Source of the DNA: Atopsyche davidsoni
Lineage: Eukaryota > Arthropoda > Insecta > Trichoptera > Hydrobiosidae
NCBI GenBank assembly: GCA_022113835.1
Contig: JAILWY010000005.1
Location: 3,242,501 to 3,306,500 of the forward strand
Direction of reading: 5' to 3'
Length of the DNA: 64,000 bases
Part shown: positions 11,449 through 20,721 of the stretch, piece after piece
How positions within the stretch are numbered: the first letter of the stretch is position 1
Layout of the letters: every line of letters begins with the position of its first letter
The notes under the pieces: generated by a model
Seen by the model: only the letters and a program-made list of their open reading frames with translations
The model's database searches: none
Told to the model about the DNA's origin: nothing
Made by a program: the position numbers and the translations under genes

Positions 11449-12851
11449 CGGATCGGGACGCGCCCTTCAAAGGCGCCGCGCAACCCAGGGAGCCGCCGAT
11501 TGCGCCTCTGCTGGCCGCGCAGGCAGCCCTTCAAAGGCGCCGCGCAACCCAGGGAGCCGCCGATTGCGCCTCTGCTGGGCGCGCAGGCAGCCCTTCAAAG
11601 GCGCCGCGGAACCCTGGGAGCCGCCGATTGCGCCTCTGCTGGCCGCGCAGGCAGCCCTTCAAAGGCGCCGCGCAACCCAGGGAGCCGCCGATTGCGCCTC
11701 TGCTGGGCGCGCAGGCAGCCCTTCAAAGGCGCCGCGGAACCCTGGGAGCCGCCGATTGCGCCTCTGCTGGCCGCGCAGGCAGCCCGCGACGTCCTGCCGC
11801 CTATTGGACTGGCGGATCGGGACGCGCCCTTCAAAGGCGCCGCGCAACCCTGGGAGCTGCCGATTGCGCCTCTGCTGGCCGCGCAGGCAGCCCTTCAAAG
11901 GCGCCGCGCAACCCAGGGAGCCGCCGATTGCGCCTCTGCTGGGCGCGCAGGCAGCCCTTCAAAGGCGCCGCGGAACCCTGGGAGCCGCCGATTGCGCCTC
12001 TGCTGGCCGCGCAGGCAGCCCTTCAAAGGCGCCGCGCAACCCAGGGAGCCGCCGATTGCGCCTCTGCTGGGCGCGCAGGCAGCCCTTCAAAGGCGCCGCG
12101 GAACCCTGGGAGCCGCCGATTGCGCCTCTGCTGGCCGCGCAGGCAGCCCTTCAAAGGCGCCGCGCAACCCAGGGAGCCGCCGATTGCGCCTCTGCTGGGC
12201 GCGCAGGCAGCCCTTCAAAGGCGCCGCGGAACCCTGGGAGCCGCCGATTGCGCCTCTGCTGGCCGCGCAGGCAGCCCTTCAAAGGCGCCGCGCAACCCAG
12301 GGAGCCGCCGATTGCGCCTCTGCTGGGCGCGCAGGCAGCCCTTCAAAGGCGCCGCGGAACCCTGGGAGCCGCCGATTGCGCCTCTGCTGGCCGCGCAGGC
12401 AGCCCTTCAAAGGCGCCGCGCAACCCAGGGAGCCGCCGATTGCGCCTCTGCTGGGCGCGCAGGCAGCCCTTCAAAGGCGCCGCGGAACCCTGGGAGCCGC
12501 CGATTGCGCCTCTGCTGGCCGCGCAGGCAGCCCGCGACGTCCTGCCGCCTATTGGACTGGCGGATCGGGACGCGCCCTTCAAAGGCGCCGCGCAACCCTG
12601 GGAGCTGCCGATTGCGCCTCTGCTGGCCGCGCAGGCAGCCCTTCAAAGGCGCCGCGCAACCCAGGGAGCTGCCGATTGCGCCTCTGCTGGCCGCGCAGGC
12701 AGCCCGCGACGTCCCGCCGCCTATTGGACTGGCGGATCGGGACGCGCCCTTCAAAGGCGCCGCGCAACCCAGGGAGCTGCCGATTGCGCCTCTGCTGGCC
12801 GCGCAGGCAGCCCTTCAAAGGCGCCGCGCAACCCTGGGAGCCGCCGATTGC
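11449..12851 (+). repeat. GC-rich 64-bp minisatellite, about 20 units
   Basis: The unit contains TTCAAAGGCGCCGCG, GGAGCCGCCGATTGCGCC and TCTGCTGGCCGCGCAGG. The core TTCAAAGGCGCC occurs 20 times by eye. Spacing is exact: 5 units from 11466 to 11785, 11 from 11830 to 12533 and 2 from 12578 to 12705, with no indels. Three internal junctions (11786-11829, 12534-12577, 12706-12749) carry an extra 44-bp insert containing GCCGCCTATTGGACTGGCGG, and the array starts inside a partial insert. Many units alternate between two types (CGCAACCCAGG/CTGGGCGCG and CGGAACCCTGG/CTGGCCGCG), indicating 128-bp dimer expansion. Because 64 is not a multiple of three and the unit lacks forward stops, three overlapping forward frames of 514, 536 and 612 codons (11381-12925, 11445-13055, 11401-13239) stay open and cycle through one 64-residue Arg/Ala/Pro-rich period. 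They are best treated as by-products of the repeat. Confidence 0.95.
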
Positions 12852-12890
12852 CAATTTGCGATTGCGATGGCAATTGCCGCATCCAGACTG

Positions 12891-12998
12891 CCTACTCCAG
12901 GACGCCTGCCCTTGCCGCCACCTGACGTCTCAACTTCAGGCTGCCTGTCCATGCCGCCATCCCACTTCGCATCTTTACGGTTGCCTGCCCTTGCTGTT
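12891..12998 (+). repeat. Downstream duplicated segment, unit 1
   Basis: This run of about 108 bp, starting CCTACTCCAGGACGCCTGCC and including CGCATCTTTACGGTTG, is repeated at 13182-13290. It lies directly after the minisatellite. Confidence 0.85.
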
Positions 12999-13049
12999 TA
13001 TAAAACCTTTTATTTCAGGATGTCTGACGTCTCTACTTCAGGTATTTTT

Positions 13050-13181
13050 AATTAAATATTTTTTTTATAAATTTTTTTTATTTCGTTTCATTCGTTTTTA
13101 TTTTGTTTCGATGCTTTCCGTTTCGTTCCGTTCCGTTATAGTTGCGTCGCATTTTCACTGCCATATCTTTTTCCAGCCTAT
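13050..13181. other. Low-complexity T-rich spacer
   Basis: TTTCGTTTCATTCG-like and CGTTCCGTTCCG-like pyrimidine repeats separate the two duplicated segments. No coding signal. Confidence 0.6.
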
Positions 13182-13290
13182 CCTACTCCAGGACGCCTGC
13201 CCTTGCTGCCTCCTCACGACTCAACTTCAGGATTCCTGACCATGGCGCCATCTCACATCGCATCTTTACGGTTGTCTGCTCTTGCTGCCC
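13182..13290 (+). repeat. Downstream duplicated segment, unit 2
   Basis: Diverged second copy of 12891-12998, sharing CCTACTCCAGGACGCCTGCC and CGCATCTTTACGGTTG. It suggests the long repeat copy extends past 13049 by tandem duplication of its 3' part. Confidence 0.85.
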
Positions 13291-13640
13291 ATATTTCCAA
13301 TAAAATGTGATAGTTGTAATTGTTAAAAATTTTCATTTTACGTGTTATAGTAAATAGTGTATTTTTTAATTCTTCAACCTACTATTTATTAATAAATTGT
13401 TCTATCATGCTAATTTCGTGTTTTTTATTTATTAATTTTAGTTATAAACTATTATTCTTTCTTTTTATTTTAATCTTAAATATAATTATAATTCTAGTTT
13501 TATTCCTAAAGGTTTTAAAGTCAATCAGATAATAAATAAATATTTCGAAATTAACACCGCGCGGGCATGACTCGCAAACTTTCAAAGAACTCATTGGAGT
13601 AAATCAATTAAAATGCATTTTATATTACCTTTAAAGTAAC
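13291..13640. other. AT-rich spacer
   Basis: No gene. A 70-codon frame at 13320-13532 is hydrophobic only because of T-rich codons. AATAAA near 13300 is not linked to any gene. Confidence 0.55.
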
Positions 13641-13642
13641 TA

Positions 13643-13669
13643 CACTCGGCGTCACAAAAATCGCACCTC
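13643..13669. repeat. Tc1 left terminal inverted repeat
   Basis: Pairs with 15248-15274 with one mismatch over 27 bp, adjacent to a TA target site. It would be the transposase binding and cleavage end. Confidence 0.9.
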
Positions 13670-13916
13670 CCAATTTTTTTTCTTAAAACGACTTTTAATC
13701 ATATTTCGTCAATGGTAAGAACATGATTGTGAGGTATCATTGGAAAGAGAATTTATTGAACTCGCAGAAAAAGGAAACAGATTGTTATTTTTTAACAGGC
13801 CATTTGAAAAAAAAAAAGGATTTAAAAAAATCAAGAAAATAACGAGTTTTTTTTTTAGAATTAGTGTACAAAATTTACAAAAAGAGACTTAAAATCTAGT
13901 GTTACCCCCCCTAGCT

Positions 13917-14951
13917 TTAATGACGGCGTCCATGCGGTCCTTCATAGACCTCACCAGGGTCCTTCATAGACCTCACCAGGTTCACCACCCTTTCCTGAGG
14001 TAAGTTCTCCCATTCCTCAACGACGGCATCTTCGAGCTCTTGAAGAGTGGTAGGAGCAGGATCACGTGCTCTCACACGGCGTTTCACATCATCCCAGAGG
14101 TGCTCGATCGGGTTCAAGTCTGGACTTCGCGCTGGCCACTGCATAACGGGGATCTCTACCTCTTGCAAGTAATCCCGCACAATGAATGCTGTGTGGCAAC
14201 GGGCGTTATCCTGCATTAACATGAACCCATCGCCCACAAAACCAGCATATGGGACTACATGCTCTTCCAGGATCTCCGTTATATAGCGACTAGCGTTCAG
14301 CGACCCTTGCCCGCGACCGCCTCCAGTCCGGGAAACGCACACAAGTTCCGTTTTCCCGTCGATAGACATGCCGCCCCAGAACATGCACGATCCACCCCCG
14401 TATTCAACGGATTCTTCAAAGCAGGATTGTGCAAACCGCTCTCCCTGTCTTTTGTACACTCTTCTACGGCCGTCGTTGCAGAAAAGGCTCACCCTCGTCT
14501 CGTCAGAGAAGAGAACGGTCCTCCACTGTTCAAGTGACCAATCGTGATGTTTGCGAGCAAACTGAAGTCGGTCTCTGCGATGGTGTGCAGTCAGTTTTGG
14601 TCCTTTAGCAGGTCTGTAGGCTGCAATTTTCTTCTCTCGCAGTCTTCTTCTAACCGTGGAGACACTTACAGAAGTTCTACGAGCTGATCGGAGCTGCTGT
14701 TGCAACTCAACAGCATTAGAGAACCGATTGCGCAAAGATCTGGTTACAATGAACCGATCATCTCTTTCTGCTGTGCAGCGTTTTCTTCCAGATCCACGTC
14801 TTCTGATATAGCCACCAGTCTCTTGGAATCGTTGGTACACACGCCAAACAGAAAAACGGCTTAAGTTCAGTTGTCGAGCAACATCACACTGCCGCATTCC
14901 CGATTGCAGTAGTGCAATCACTTGAGAGGCTTCATCAGCGGTAGTATCCAT
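13917..14951 (-). CDS. Tc1-type transposase (DD34E), C-terminus frameshifted
   Basis: This 344-residue protein is about the usual size for Tc1 transposases. It would catalyse cut-and-paste transposition into TA sites in the nucleus. The N-terminal part (residues about 1-110) has paired helix-turn-helix character, with VARQLNLSRFSVWRVYQRF and an RRRGSGRKR basic hook between the two DNA-binding halves. The catalytic part shows SDET (first Asp), LMQDNARCHTA (second Asp) and SPDLNPIEHLWD (Glu). There are 34 residues between the second Asp and the Glu, the Tc1 signature. The start at 14951 gives a standard N-terminus ahead of the first HTH. A 22-bp direct duplication (13936-13957 and 13958-13979) near the 3' end shifts the frame, so the last dozen or so residues (after VRSMKD) differ from the tail read in the original frame. 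The catalytic core is intact; whether the altered tail abolishes activity is unknown. Confidence 0.93.
   Translation of the reverse strand: MDTTADEASQVIALLQSGMRQCDVARQLNLSRFSVWRVYQRFQETGGYIRRRGSGRKRCTAERDDRFIVTRSLRNRFSNAVELQQQLRSARRTSVSVSTVRRRLREKKIAAYRPAKGPKLTAHHRRDRLQFARKHHDWSLEQWRTVLFSDETRVSLFCNDGRRRVYKRQGERFAQSCFEESVEYGGGSCMFWGGMSIDGKTELVCVSRTGGGRGQGSLNASRYITEILEEHVVPYAGFVGDGFMLMQDNARCHTAFIVRDYLQEVEIPVMQWPARSPDLNPIEHLWDDVKRRVRARDPAPTTLQELEDAVVEEWENLPQERVVNLVRSMKDPGEVYEGPHGRRH
13936..13979 (-). repeat. 22-bp tandem duplication inside transposase gene
   Basis: GGTCCTTCATAGACCTCACC plus AG occurs twice back to back. Since 22 is not a multiple of three, it causes a frame change in the final codons of the transposase. 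Confidence 0.95.
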
Positions 14952-15247
14952 CTTGAGGTGTATTTTCCTGGCTTGTAAGGTTCACGTGTGTTCTCTGTAA
15001 AGTCTGGATACTGACTGACCCACAATTTACCTGGAATTACCCTTTTATACCCTTGTCAGGTAGTGCAACTTGTGACCCTTTTAACGCGCATTTTCGATTT
15101 CTTTCCAATATTTCGTAGTAAGCACTATTCTTTTCATTAAAACGATGATTAATTAAAGGTAATTAAATGTACTTTCAAATTATACCAATATTAATTAAAT
15201 AAAATGTATGCGCTAGCTGCTAGAGACGCTATATACAAATTTTGCGA

Positions 15248-15274
15248 GAGGTGCGATTTTTGTGACGCTGAGTG
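15248..15274. repeat. Tc1 right terminal inverted repeat
   Basis: Reverse complement of the left TIR with one difference, followed by TA at 15275-15276. Confidence 0.9.
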
Positions 15275-16088
15275 TATTAAAATGATCAGTGTTTTTGGAC
15301 GGGAGATATATAATTGTAATTTCAAAAAACAATTTTTTTTCATCATTGCCAATACTTTAGAATCCTGGTGGTATTATTTCTTGAATAATGATATTTTATT
15401 AAATAAAGCATAATACTTGTTCAGGACAAGACGTGTTTGCATTGATTTTTATTTAAAATGGTGTCATAGTCATTCATTATTTTTTAATAATAGCACATCA
15501 GACATTTTAAAGATAATTCAATAAGTAATTATAGTTCTCGAAACCATTTGGGCTAATCATGTCACGTTATGGGAATACAAAACGCAGAATTACTATTTTG
15601 AAGAGTGTGATTAATTATTGTTACTTTTATTATGAAAAATATCATTAAATATAATTTTAATTTTTATAATAAATAAATATTTGCGCTCCGTTTGTTTGAA
15701 AGCGAAATAAACACCTAAGAATAAAAATAATTTAAAAAATCCCACACATCCACACCCCAAAAATAATTTAAAAAAAACAACACATTACATACTTTTCAGT
15801 ATTAAGAAAGGATTCTATTCGGAGAGATTTCCCTTTCGATAGCAGTTTTCAAGACACCGATGACCTCTTCTTACGTAATTGTATCCTCTGCTCCGAGTGC
15901 TTCTCCTCAGAGGAAGTTGGTGACCATTTCAATGAACATATGTATTTTCTTACTCATTCGGCTGTAACCTCGATTACCAGCCACTGCCATAAAATACGTA
16001 CCCACTTAAGTGTTCTCCTTTTATTTTCTTTTGATTCTACCAAGGGAAATTAGCTGCAATAGGCTACAATTATTATTTTTAAATATAG
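15275..16088. other. AT-rich stretch between mobile elements
   Basis: No gene is recognised. A GC-richer part at 15800-16010 could be further decayed retroelement DNA, but no domain can be read. Confidence 0.5.
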
Positions 16089-16240
16089 CCATATCACCTT
16101 ACGATTTTTTACCATCGTCAGGGGTTCACTTTCTTTACACATTCTGTGCATGACTCTCTCGTTTGTATGGCAGGCATCCTGTTGTATTTTAAGGGTTCTC
16201 CTATAAAGCCACATTTCAAATGCCTCAATTTTTCGCAACG
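16089..16240 (-). pseudogene. Non-LTR retrotransposon (LINE) C-terminal scrap
   Basis: The reverse strand reads RKIEAFEMWLYRRTLKI followed by TNERVMHRM, a pattern typical of the region after the reverse transcriptase domain in many animal LINE proteins (IEALEMW.YRRML). Only about 50 residues align, inside a 95-codon open frame spanning 16050-16337; the expected downstream motif is missing and no reverse transcriptase core is present. It is a short dead fragment between the Tc1 and BEL elements. Confidence 0.65.
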
Positions 16241-16463
16241 GTCTCAATTCCCTAAAGAAGAACCGAGACAACACATCATTTGGTGGATCGCGAACGTGAT
16301 TATATATAATTTCAAAATCAATTTTTGTACGATTCAATTGTGCGTTTTATGTATTGAGGCAAGAAATGTTCTCACACTGCTTTGTTTTTCTAGAAAATTT
16401 TATATTATAATTGCAAAAACAAGCGATTTAACGGAAGTTAGTAATCTTATGTGCATGAGGTAA

Positions 16464-17409
16464 TTGTCAGTTATAGATTCTATGTTACTTCAAATCAACA
16501 AAAGACACAACACTTTACTTCATTCTGCGAAAGAACGAGAGAACACTAACAAGTCTCCGGAAGATCGATCGGTCGTAAAGACTGACGTCTCAACCACACT
16601 CAATTCAATCTCAAAAATTAATGAAACCCCAAGCTTCTCAAACTTTAGCACGCTGAGTCAAGTAATATTATCCACTGCTCTAATATATGTGCGTGGTGAA
16701 GATAATGAATATTGCAAGGCTAGGGCACTACTAGACAGTGGCAGTCAACACTGCCTTATATCGGCATTCTTATGCAAGAAATTAAAAGTAAAATCAATAC
16801 AGTCCACAATATTATCGATTACAGGAGTAGGTCATTCAACCCAAACGGCTACTCAAATTTGTGAAAGCTCTAAATGGGAACTTTTCTCAACAAATTATGT
16901 GCATAGTTTTACCAAAGCTAACATCAACAATACCTCCGGTTGGTATCAACAAAAATAGTTTGAACATACCGCAACAGATCAAACTCGCAGATCCTACTTT
17001 CCATTCGCCATCGCAGGCGGACATAATAATAGGAGCAGATTACTTCTGGGATTTGTTGCTAACCAGAAGTATTCGCTTAACAAACGGTCCTTATTTACAG
17101 GAAACCAAGTTGGGCTGGATCATATCTGGACCCATTCACAATCACTTCAGTAAAAATACAACTGAAACGCAATGCAATCTTATTCAATCCATTACAATAG
17201 ATGAACAATTAAAAAAATTTTGGGAGATAGAAGAATTACACCCTTTTAACTCAACACTCACATGCGAAGATCGTGCATGTGAACACATTTTCGTATCCAC
17301 ACATCAGAGATCAACAAACGGTCATTTTACGGTTCAAATTCCGTTTAAAGAATCCACATCGGACTTAGGAGAAAGCTATAACATAGCACGAAGTCGTTTT
17401 TTGTCATGA
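16464..17409 (+). pseudogene. BEL/Pao protease region (broken)
   Basis: Two overlapping frames are needed: 16464-16958, and then a different frame from 16861 to 17409. The first starts with the end of a gag-like zinc-knuckle context (NKRHNTLLH) and holds the aspartic protease motif ALLDSGSQHCLIS at residues about 89-101, the catalytic Asp being in DSG. The second holds ADIIIGADYFWDLL and LQETKLGWIISGP, typical of the segment between protease and reverse transcriptase in BEL elements. The frame change near 16900 and the stop at 17407-17409 break the polyprotein. It would have cut the polyprotein during particle maturation. Confidence 0.8.
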
Positions 17410-17458
17410 GAGAAAACTAGATAAGTCACCGGTATACAAACAACTATATTGCAATTTT

Positions 17459-17989
17459 ATGCAGGAGTATCTGGCACTAGGCCACATGACTAAAGTAAAG
17501 GAGTACAATTCACCTCATTATTCTCTACCTCACCATGGAGTATTACGAGAAAACAGTCTTACCACCAAATTACGCGTAGTTTTCGATGCGAGCCAAGTAA
17601 CTACGTCAGGGAAGTCATTAAATGACATTCAGATGGCAGGTCCGCCATTACAAAATGACTCGTTCGCAATACTGTTAAGATTCCGTCAATATAAATTCGT
17701 GGCCTGCGCAGATATAGAGAAGTTCTTCAGACAGTCTCTAATACAAACCGACCAACGAAACTTACAACCGATTCTATGGCGAGAAACTTCTTCGGCACCA
17801 ATGAGAACTTATCAACTTAATACGGTGACGTACGGAACCGCGTCAGCACCTTATCTCAGCATGCGTTGCCTACGCGAACTAGGTCTCAAATGCCAAAATG
17901 AAATGGCAGCTAGAACAATACTACATGATTTCTATGTCGACGACCTAACTACCGGCGATGATTGCAAAGATAATTTAACAAAAACGTGA
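17459..17989 (+). pseudogene. BEL/Pao reverse transcriptase domain (partial)
   Basis: An uninterrupted 176-codon segment. It contains KLRVVFDAS (fingers/palm), CADIEKFFRQ with the first catalytic Asp, and FYVDDL at about 17930-17947 with the YxDD active-site pair. It retains the main catalytic residues but ends at a stop just after TTGDD, before the thumb is complete. It is separated from the protease segment by a stop and frame change (17409-17459). Confidence 0.85.
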
Positions 17990-18008
17990 AGAAGTCTCTG
18001 ACACATGT

Positions 18009-18828
18009 ATGTCGGGATGTTTTCCATTAAGAAAATGGATTTTCAATTCACCAGATATTGCTCCAACCGTACTAAGCACTACAGAGACAACCAAGCATCT
18101 CTCGCTAGATGAACAGTACTCTAGCAAGACTCTCGGGTTAGGATGGAGGAATAAGGAGGACAAACTACATTTCACATCAGAATTGAAAAATATTTGTACA
18201 ACGAGTGCTACGAAGCGCGAAATCTTATCAATCACTTCTTAAATTTATGATCCTTTAGGACTGCTAAGTCCAGCCGTTATTTCAGCCAAAATACTGTTAC
18301 AAACACTTTGGCTCTGAAAATTGGATTGGGACGATCCATTGCCTCAAGACCTTGTCTGAAGTTGGGAAAAATTTGTGAATTCTCTTACTGTTTTATCAAA
18401 TATCTTCATTCCCAGACACGTGATCGGCCAAGATCCAAAGCAAATAGAATTGCATATTTTCACCGACGACAGTGAAAAGGCGTACGGATCATGTGCGTAT
18501 GTACGCACAGTAAACACAACCATAACCACAAGTAATAACGATAAACCTATTATGCTCAAAAACTCGCGTGGCACCAATCAAACCACTTACCATTCCGCGA
18601 TTAGAGCTCTGCGGAGTGCTTGTGGGCGCTCGGTTATTAAATAAAATTAAAAAGTCCTTGCGTACTTCTTTCACTAGAACAATGATCTGGACGGATTCCA
18701 CCATTGTGTTAGGGTGGTTGAACGTTTTTAACTACGACAACGGAGGCTCTGAAAATTCCGCTAGAGTTACCCGAGATCAAATCCACTTCAATTACAAGCA
18801 ATGTTTTGTTCACGTCCCTCTTCTCTAA
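18009..18828 (+). pseudogene. BEL/Pao RT thumb and RNase H region (broken)
   Basis: Several short frames must be combined. At 18009-18242, GCFPLRKW and LGLGWRNKEDKLHF match the post-RT segment. At 18375-18644, LHIFTDDSEKAYGSCAYV is the RNase H start. At 18568-18828, PRLELCGVLVGARLL and IWTDSTIVLGWLN carry further RNase H motifs. Internal stops near 18241 and 18316 and frame changes show decay. Confidence 0.75.
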
Positions 18829-19126
18829 TATCACAAATGAATCGACGGTCGACTTTGCCAAATTTTCTTCGTTCAAGAAACTTCAATGCGTATACAGTTA
18901 TGTATTGCGGTTCATACACAATTCGTGACAAAGAGGGGTGCAAGCTGACAGACGTACAAAGCTAGATAGACTCCCGGTCTATCTTTAAATGAGCTTAACA
19001 ATTGTTTAAAAGTATTAGTTAAAATAGTACAAAAACAATCTTTTCCCGAGGAATATAACGCCTGTATCAACAAATCGTCTATAAGACCAGCTCGTAACTT
19101 GTCAATGCTAAGTTTATTCATGGATA

Positions 19127-20080
19127 ATGATCAAATTATCAGAGTTGGCGGCAGACTTTTTATTATGTAGCAAGCATCACTTTACCCACCTTTTGTTTCG
19201 ACAGGAGCACCTCAAGCTTTTACATGCGGGGTCCCAATTGTTGTTGGCTAATACACGTGAAAATTGGTGGACTCTTGATGGCAGAAACTTAGCTAGAAAA
19301 ACTGTCCATCAATGTGTAACCTGTAGTCGTATGTCAGGTAGAACATTACAGCCCATTATGGGAAATTTACCAAGGGAAAGGTTGGAACCTGGTTTCCCTT
19401 TTCTGTATTGTGGGGTAGATTACGCCGGACCTCTGTTTATGTTAAACAAAAAAGGCAGAAGAGCCCAGTTAGAGAAATGCTATCTTTGCTTATTTATTTG
19501 TTTTTCCACGCGAGCTGTACATTTAGAGCTTGTCACAAGTCTCACATCCGAAGGCTACATTTTAGCCTTAAAAAGATTTATTGCTCGCAGGGGAAAACCC
19601 ATTCAAATAATTTCTGACCATGGCAAAAACTTTGTAGGAGCAGCCAGAGAATTCCATTGAATTTAAATTTATACCACCATACGCTCCTCATTTTGGCGGT
19701 TTACAAGAGGCTGGGGTCAAGTCCTGCAAGAACCATCTCACTCGAGTACTAGGCAAATCAAATTTAACGTACCAGGAATTCAGTACGGTTTTGGCTCAAA
19801 TAGAAGCTGTCCTGAATTCCCGTCCCATGCATCCATTATCAACAGACCCAAATGATCTACAACCTCTCACCCCGGCGCATTTTATACTGGGACGACCACT
19901 CACAGCACCTGCAGAGCCTTACATTCTGGATCCTAAGCGGCTGGCCTTATCTCGCTATGGCCTTATCAGCGATTCGAACAGATAAGGTCTCACTTCTGGA
20001 AGAGGTGGTCAAAGGAATACGTCGCGGAATTGCAGCAAAGAACAAAATGGAAGGTTTCAAGCAAGGATTTGCAGCCTAAT
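19127..20080 (+). pseudogene. BEL/Pao integrase (broken)
   Basis: Zinc-binding N-terminus: residues HLKLLHAG followed by HQCVTCSR (HHCC type). Catalytic core: YCGVDYAGP (first Asp) and ISDHGKNFVGA (second Asp), both in the 19127-19660 frame. The third acidic residue (QEAGVKSCKNHL, about 19705-19740) lies in another frame after a stop at 19658-19660. Then AQIEAVLNSRPMHPLS and LTPAHFILGRPL follow at 19791-19985. It would have joined cDNA to chromosomal DNA; the frame breaks make it non-functional. Confidence 0.8.
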
Positions 20081-20083
20081 TAA

Positions 20084-20272
20084 ATGGTGGTGATCAAGGA
20101 GGAGAACTTGCCGCCCCTCAAATGGCGGTTAGGCAGAATAAAATCAGTTTTCCCAGGATCGGACGGTGTGTCCAGAGTAGCTGACATCCGAACAGCTAAT
20201 GGTACAATCAGGAGGGCATTCTCCAAGATCTGCCCTTTACCTTGTGCACCTGAAGACATCTGTGGACCTTGA
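20084..20272 (+). pseudogene. BEL/Pao pol C-terminal tail
   Basis: The frame contains WRLGRIKSVFPGSDGVSRV and VADIRTANGTIRRA, the usual closing module of BEL/Pao integrases, ending shortly before the polypurine tract. It is separated from the preceding segment by a stop at 20077-20079. Confidence 0.8.
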
Positions 20273-20330
20273 TCAATAGAGCAATCAACGTTCTGTTGAA
20301 GGTTCCAGATACCTTCAACGGGGGGGGAGT

Positions 20331-20600
20331 ATATTTACGCATGTGAACGCCACCTCTGGTAATCAATACCATTAATATGTACAATCATTAGTTTTAAGAA
20401 ACTGTAAAATGTGACTTTCTCGCTAGAGGGCGAGCGGGCGATTTATACCTAAATCCCTGCTTAATCCTTACTCGTTTTTCGACTTTTGATACACCAACAC
20501 GTTTATAAGATAATTCTAAACATCCACAATACAATATTGATCAAACATTCTCTACGGCGAGACGAGTCACATTCAAGCAAACAAAGTGTGAAAGTACCAA
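20331..20600 (+). repeat. Probable BEL/Pao 3' LTR
   Basis: Begins directly after the polypurine tract CGGGGGGGGAG. It includes a possible TATA region (TTTATACC near 20441). The boundaries are inferred: no 5' LTR is present for comparison, and the right end is masked by the SINE. Confidence 0.45.
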
Positions 20601-20721
20601 ATAATACCCGCACAAATCACGATGATATTTTTCTAAGAGTTTCTTTAATCAATTTTCAATATTTGAAAAAATGTTATTAATCATTATCTAGCTATTAAGC
20701 TATGCTGGTTCTCTTTTTTTC
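20600..20721 (+). mobile_element. SINE body and tail, 5'-truncated
   Basis: Starts with CGCACAAATCACGATGATAT, shared with the T-arm end and body of the SINE at 63169. It continues through a body (TCAATTTTCAATATTTGAAA) shared in reverse with 23838-23985, and ends with the 42-bp block also found at 5936-5977. The tRNA-like head is almost entirely missing. Confidence 0.75.

Larger units (their letters stand above)
10970..13049 (+). repeat. Unnamed dispersed repeat, long copy with internal minisatellite
   Basis: The left block (about 10970-11260) matches 6445-6738 closely. The right block (about 12970-13049) matches 6830-6905, ending GACGTCTCTACTTCAGGTAT. Between them lie about 180 bp of unique sequence and the GC-rich 64-bp tandem array (11449-12851). 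The matched ends make the array an internal part of a mobile or duplicated unit and not an independent satellite. It could be a non-autonomous element that gained a minisatellite; the short copy would be the ancestral or deleted form. No transposition enzyme is encoded. Confidence 0.7.
13643..15274 (-). mobile_element. Tc1-family DNA transposon, nearly complete
   Basis: The element is 1632 bp and bounded by TA dinucleotides (13641-13642 and 15275-15276), the usual Tc1/mariner target duplication. Terminal inverted repeats of at least 27 bp lie at 13643-13669 and 15248-15274; the left begins CACTCGGCGTCACAAAAATC and the right, in reverse complement, CACTCAGCGTCACAAAAATC. One transposase gene is on the reverse strand. 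The length, the closely matching TIRs and the long uninterrupted reading frame indicate recent insertion compared with the other elements here. Confidence 0.95.
16464..20600 (+). mobile_element. BEL/Pao LTR retrotransposon relic, 5'-truncated
   Basis: Pol domains appear in the expected BEL/Pao order on the forward strand: protease (about 16700), reverse transcriptase (about 17459-17989), RNase H (about 18440-18730) and integrase (about 19127-20272). A polypurine tract, CGGGGGGGGAG, ends at about 20330 and is followed by a probable 3' LTR. The gag region and 5' LTR are not seen; similarity starts close to the gag-pol junction. Stops and frameshifts separate the domains, so it cannot make a working polyprotein. 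The right boundary is approximate because the sequence passes into a SINE near 20600. Confidence 0.85.

Noticed and set aside
11449..12851. CRISPR array
   Set aside because: Units are contiguous and nearly identical with no variable spacers, and the context is eukaryotic.
11381..13239. Three overlapping forward frames of 514-612 codons taken as protein genes
   Set aside because: They are forced by a stop-free 64-bp tandem unit, share the same cycling peptide and overlap completely, so nothing marks one as the true gene.
14259..14537. 92-codon forward frame
   Set aside because: It lies antisense within the Tc1 transposase gene.
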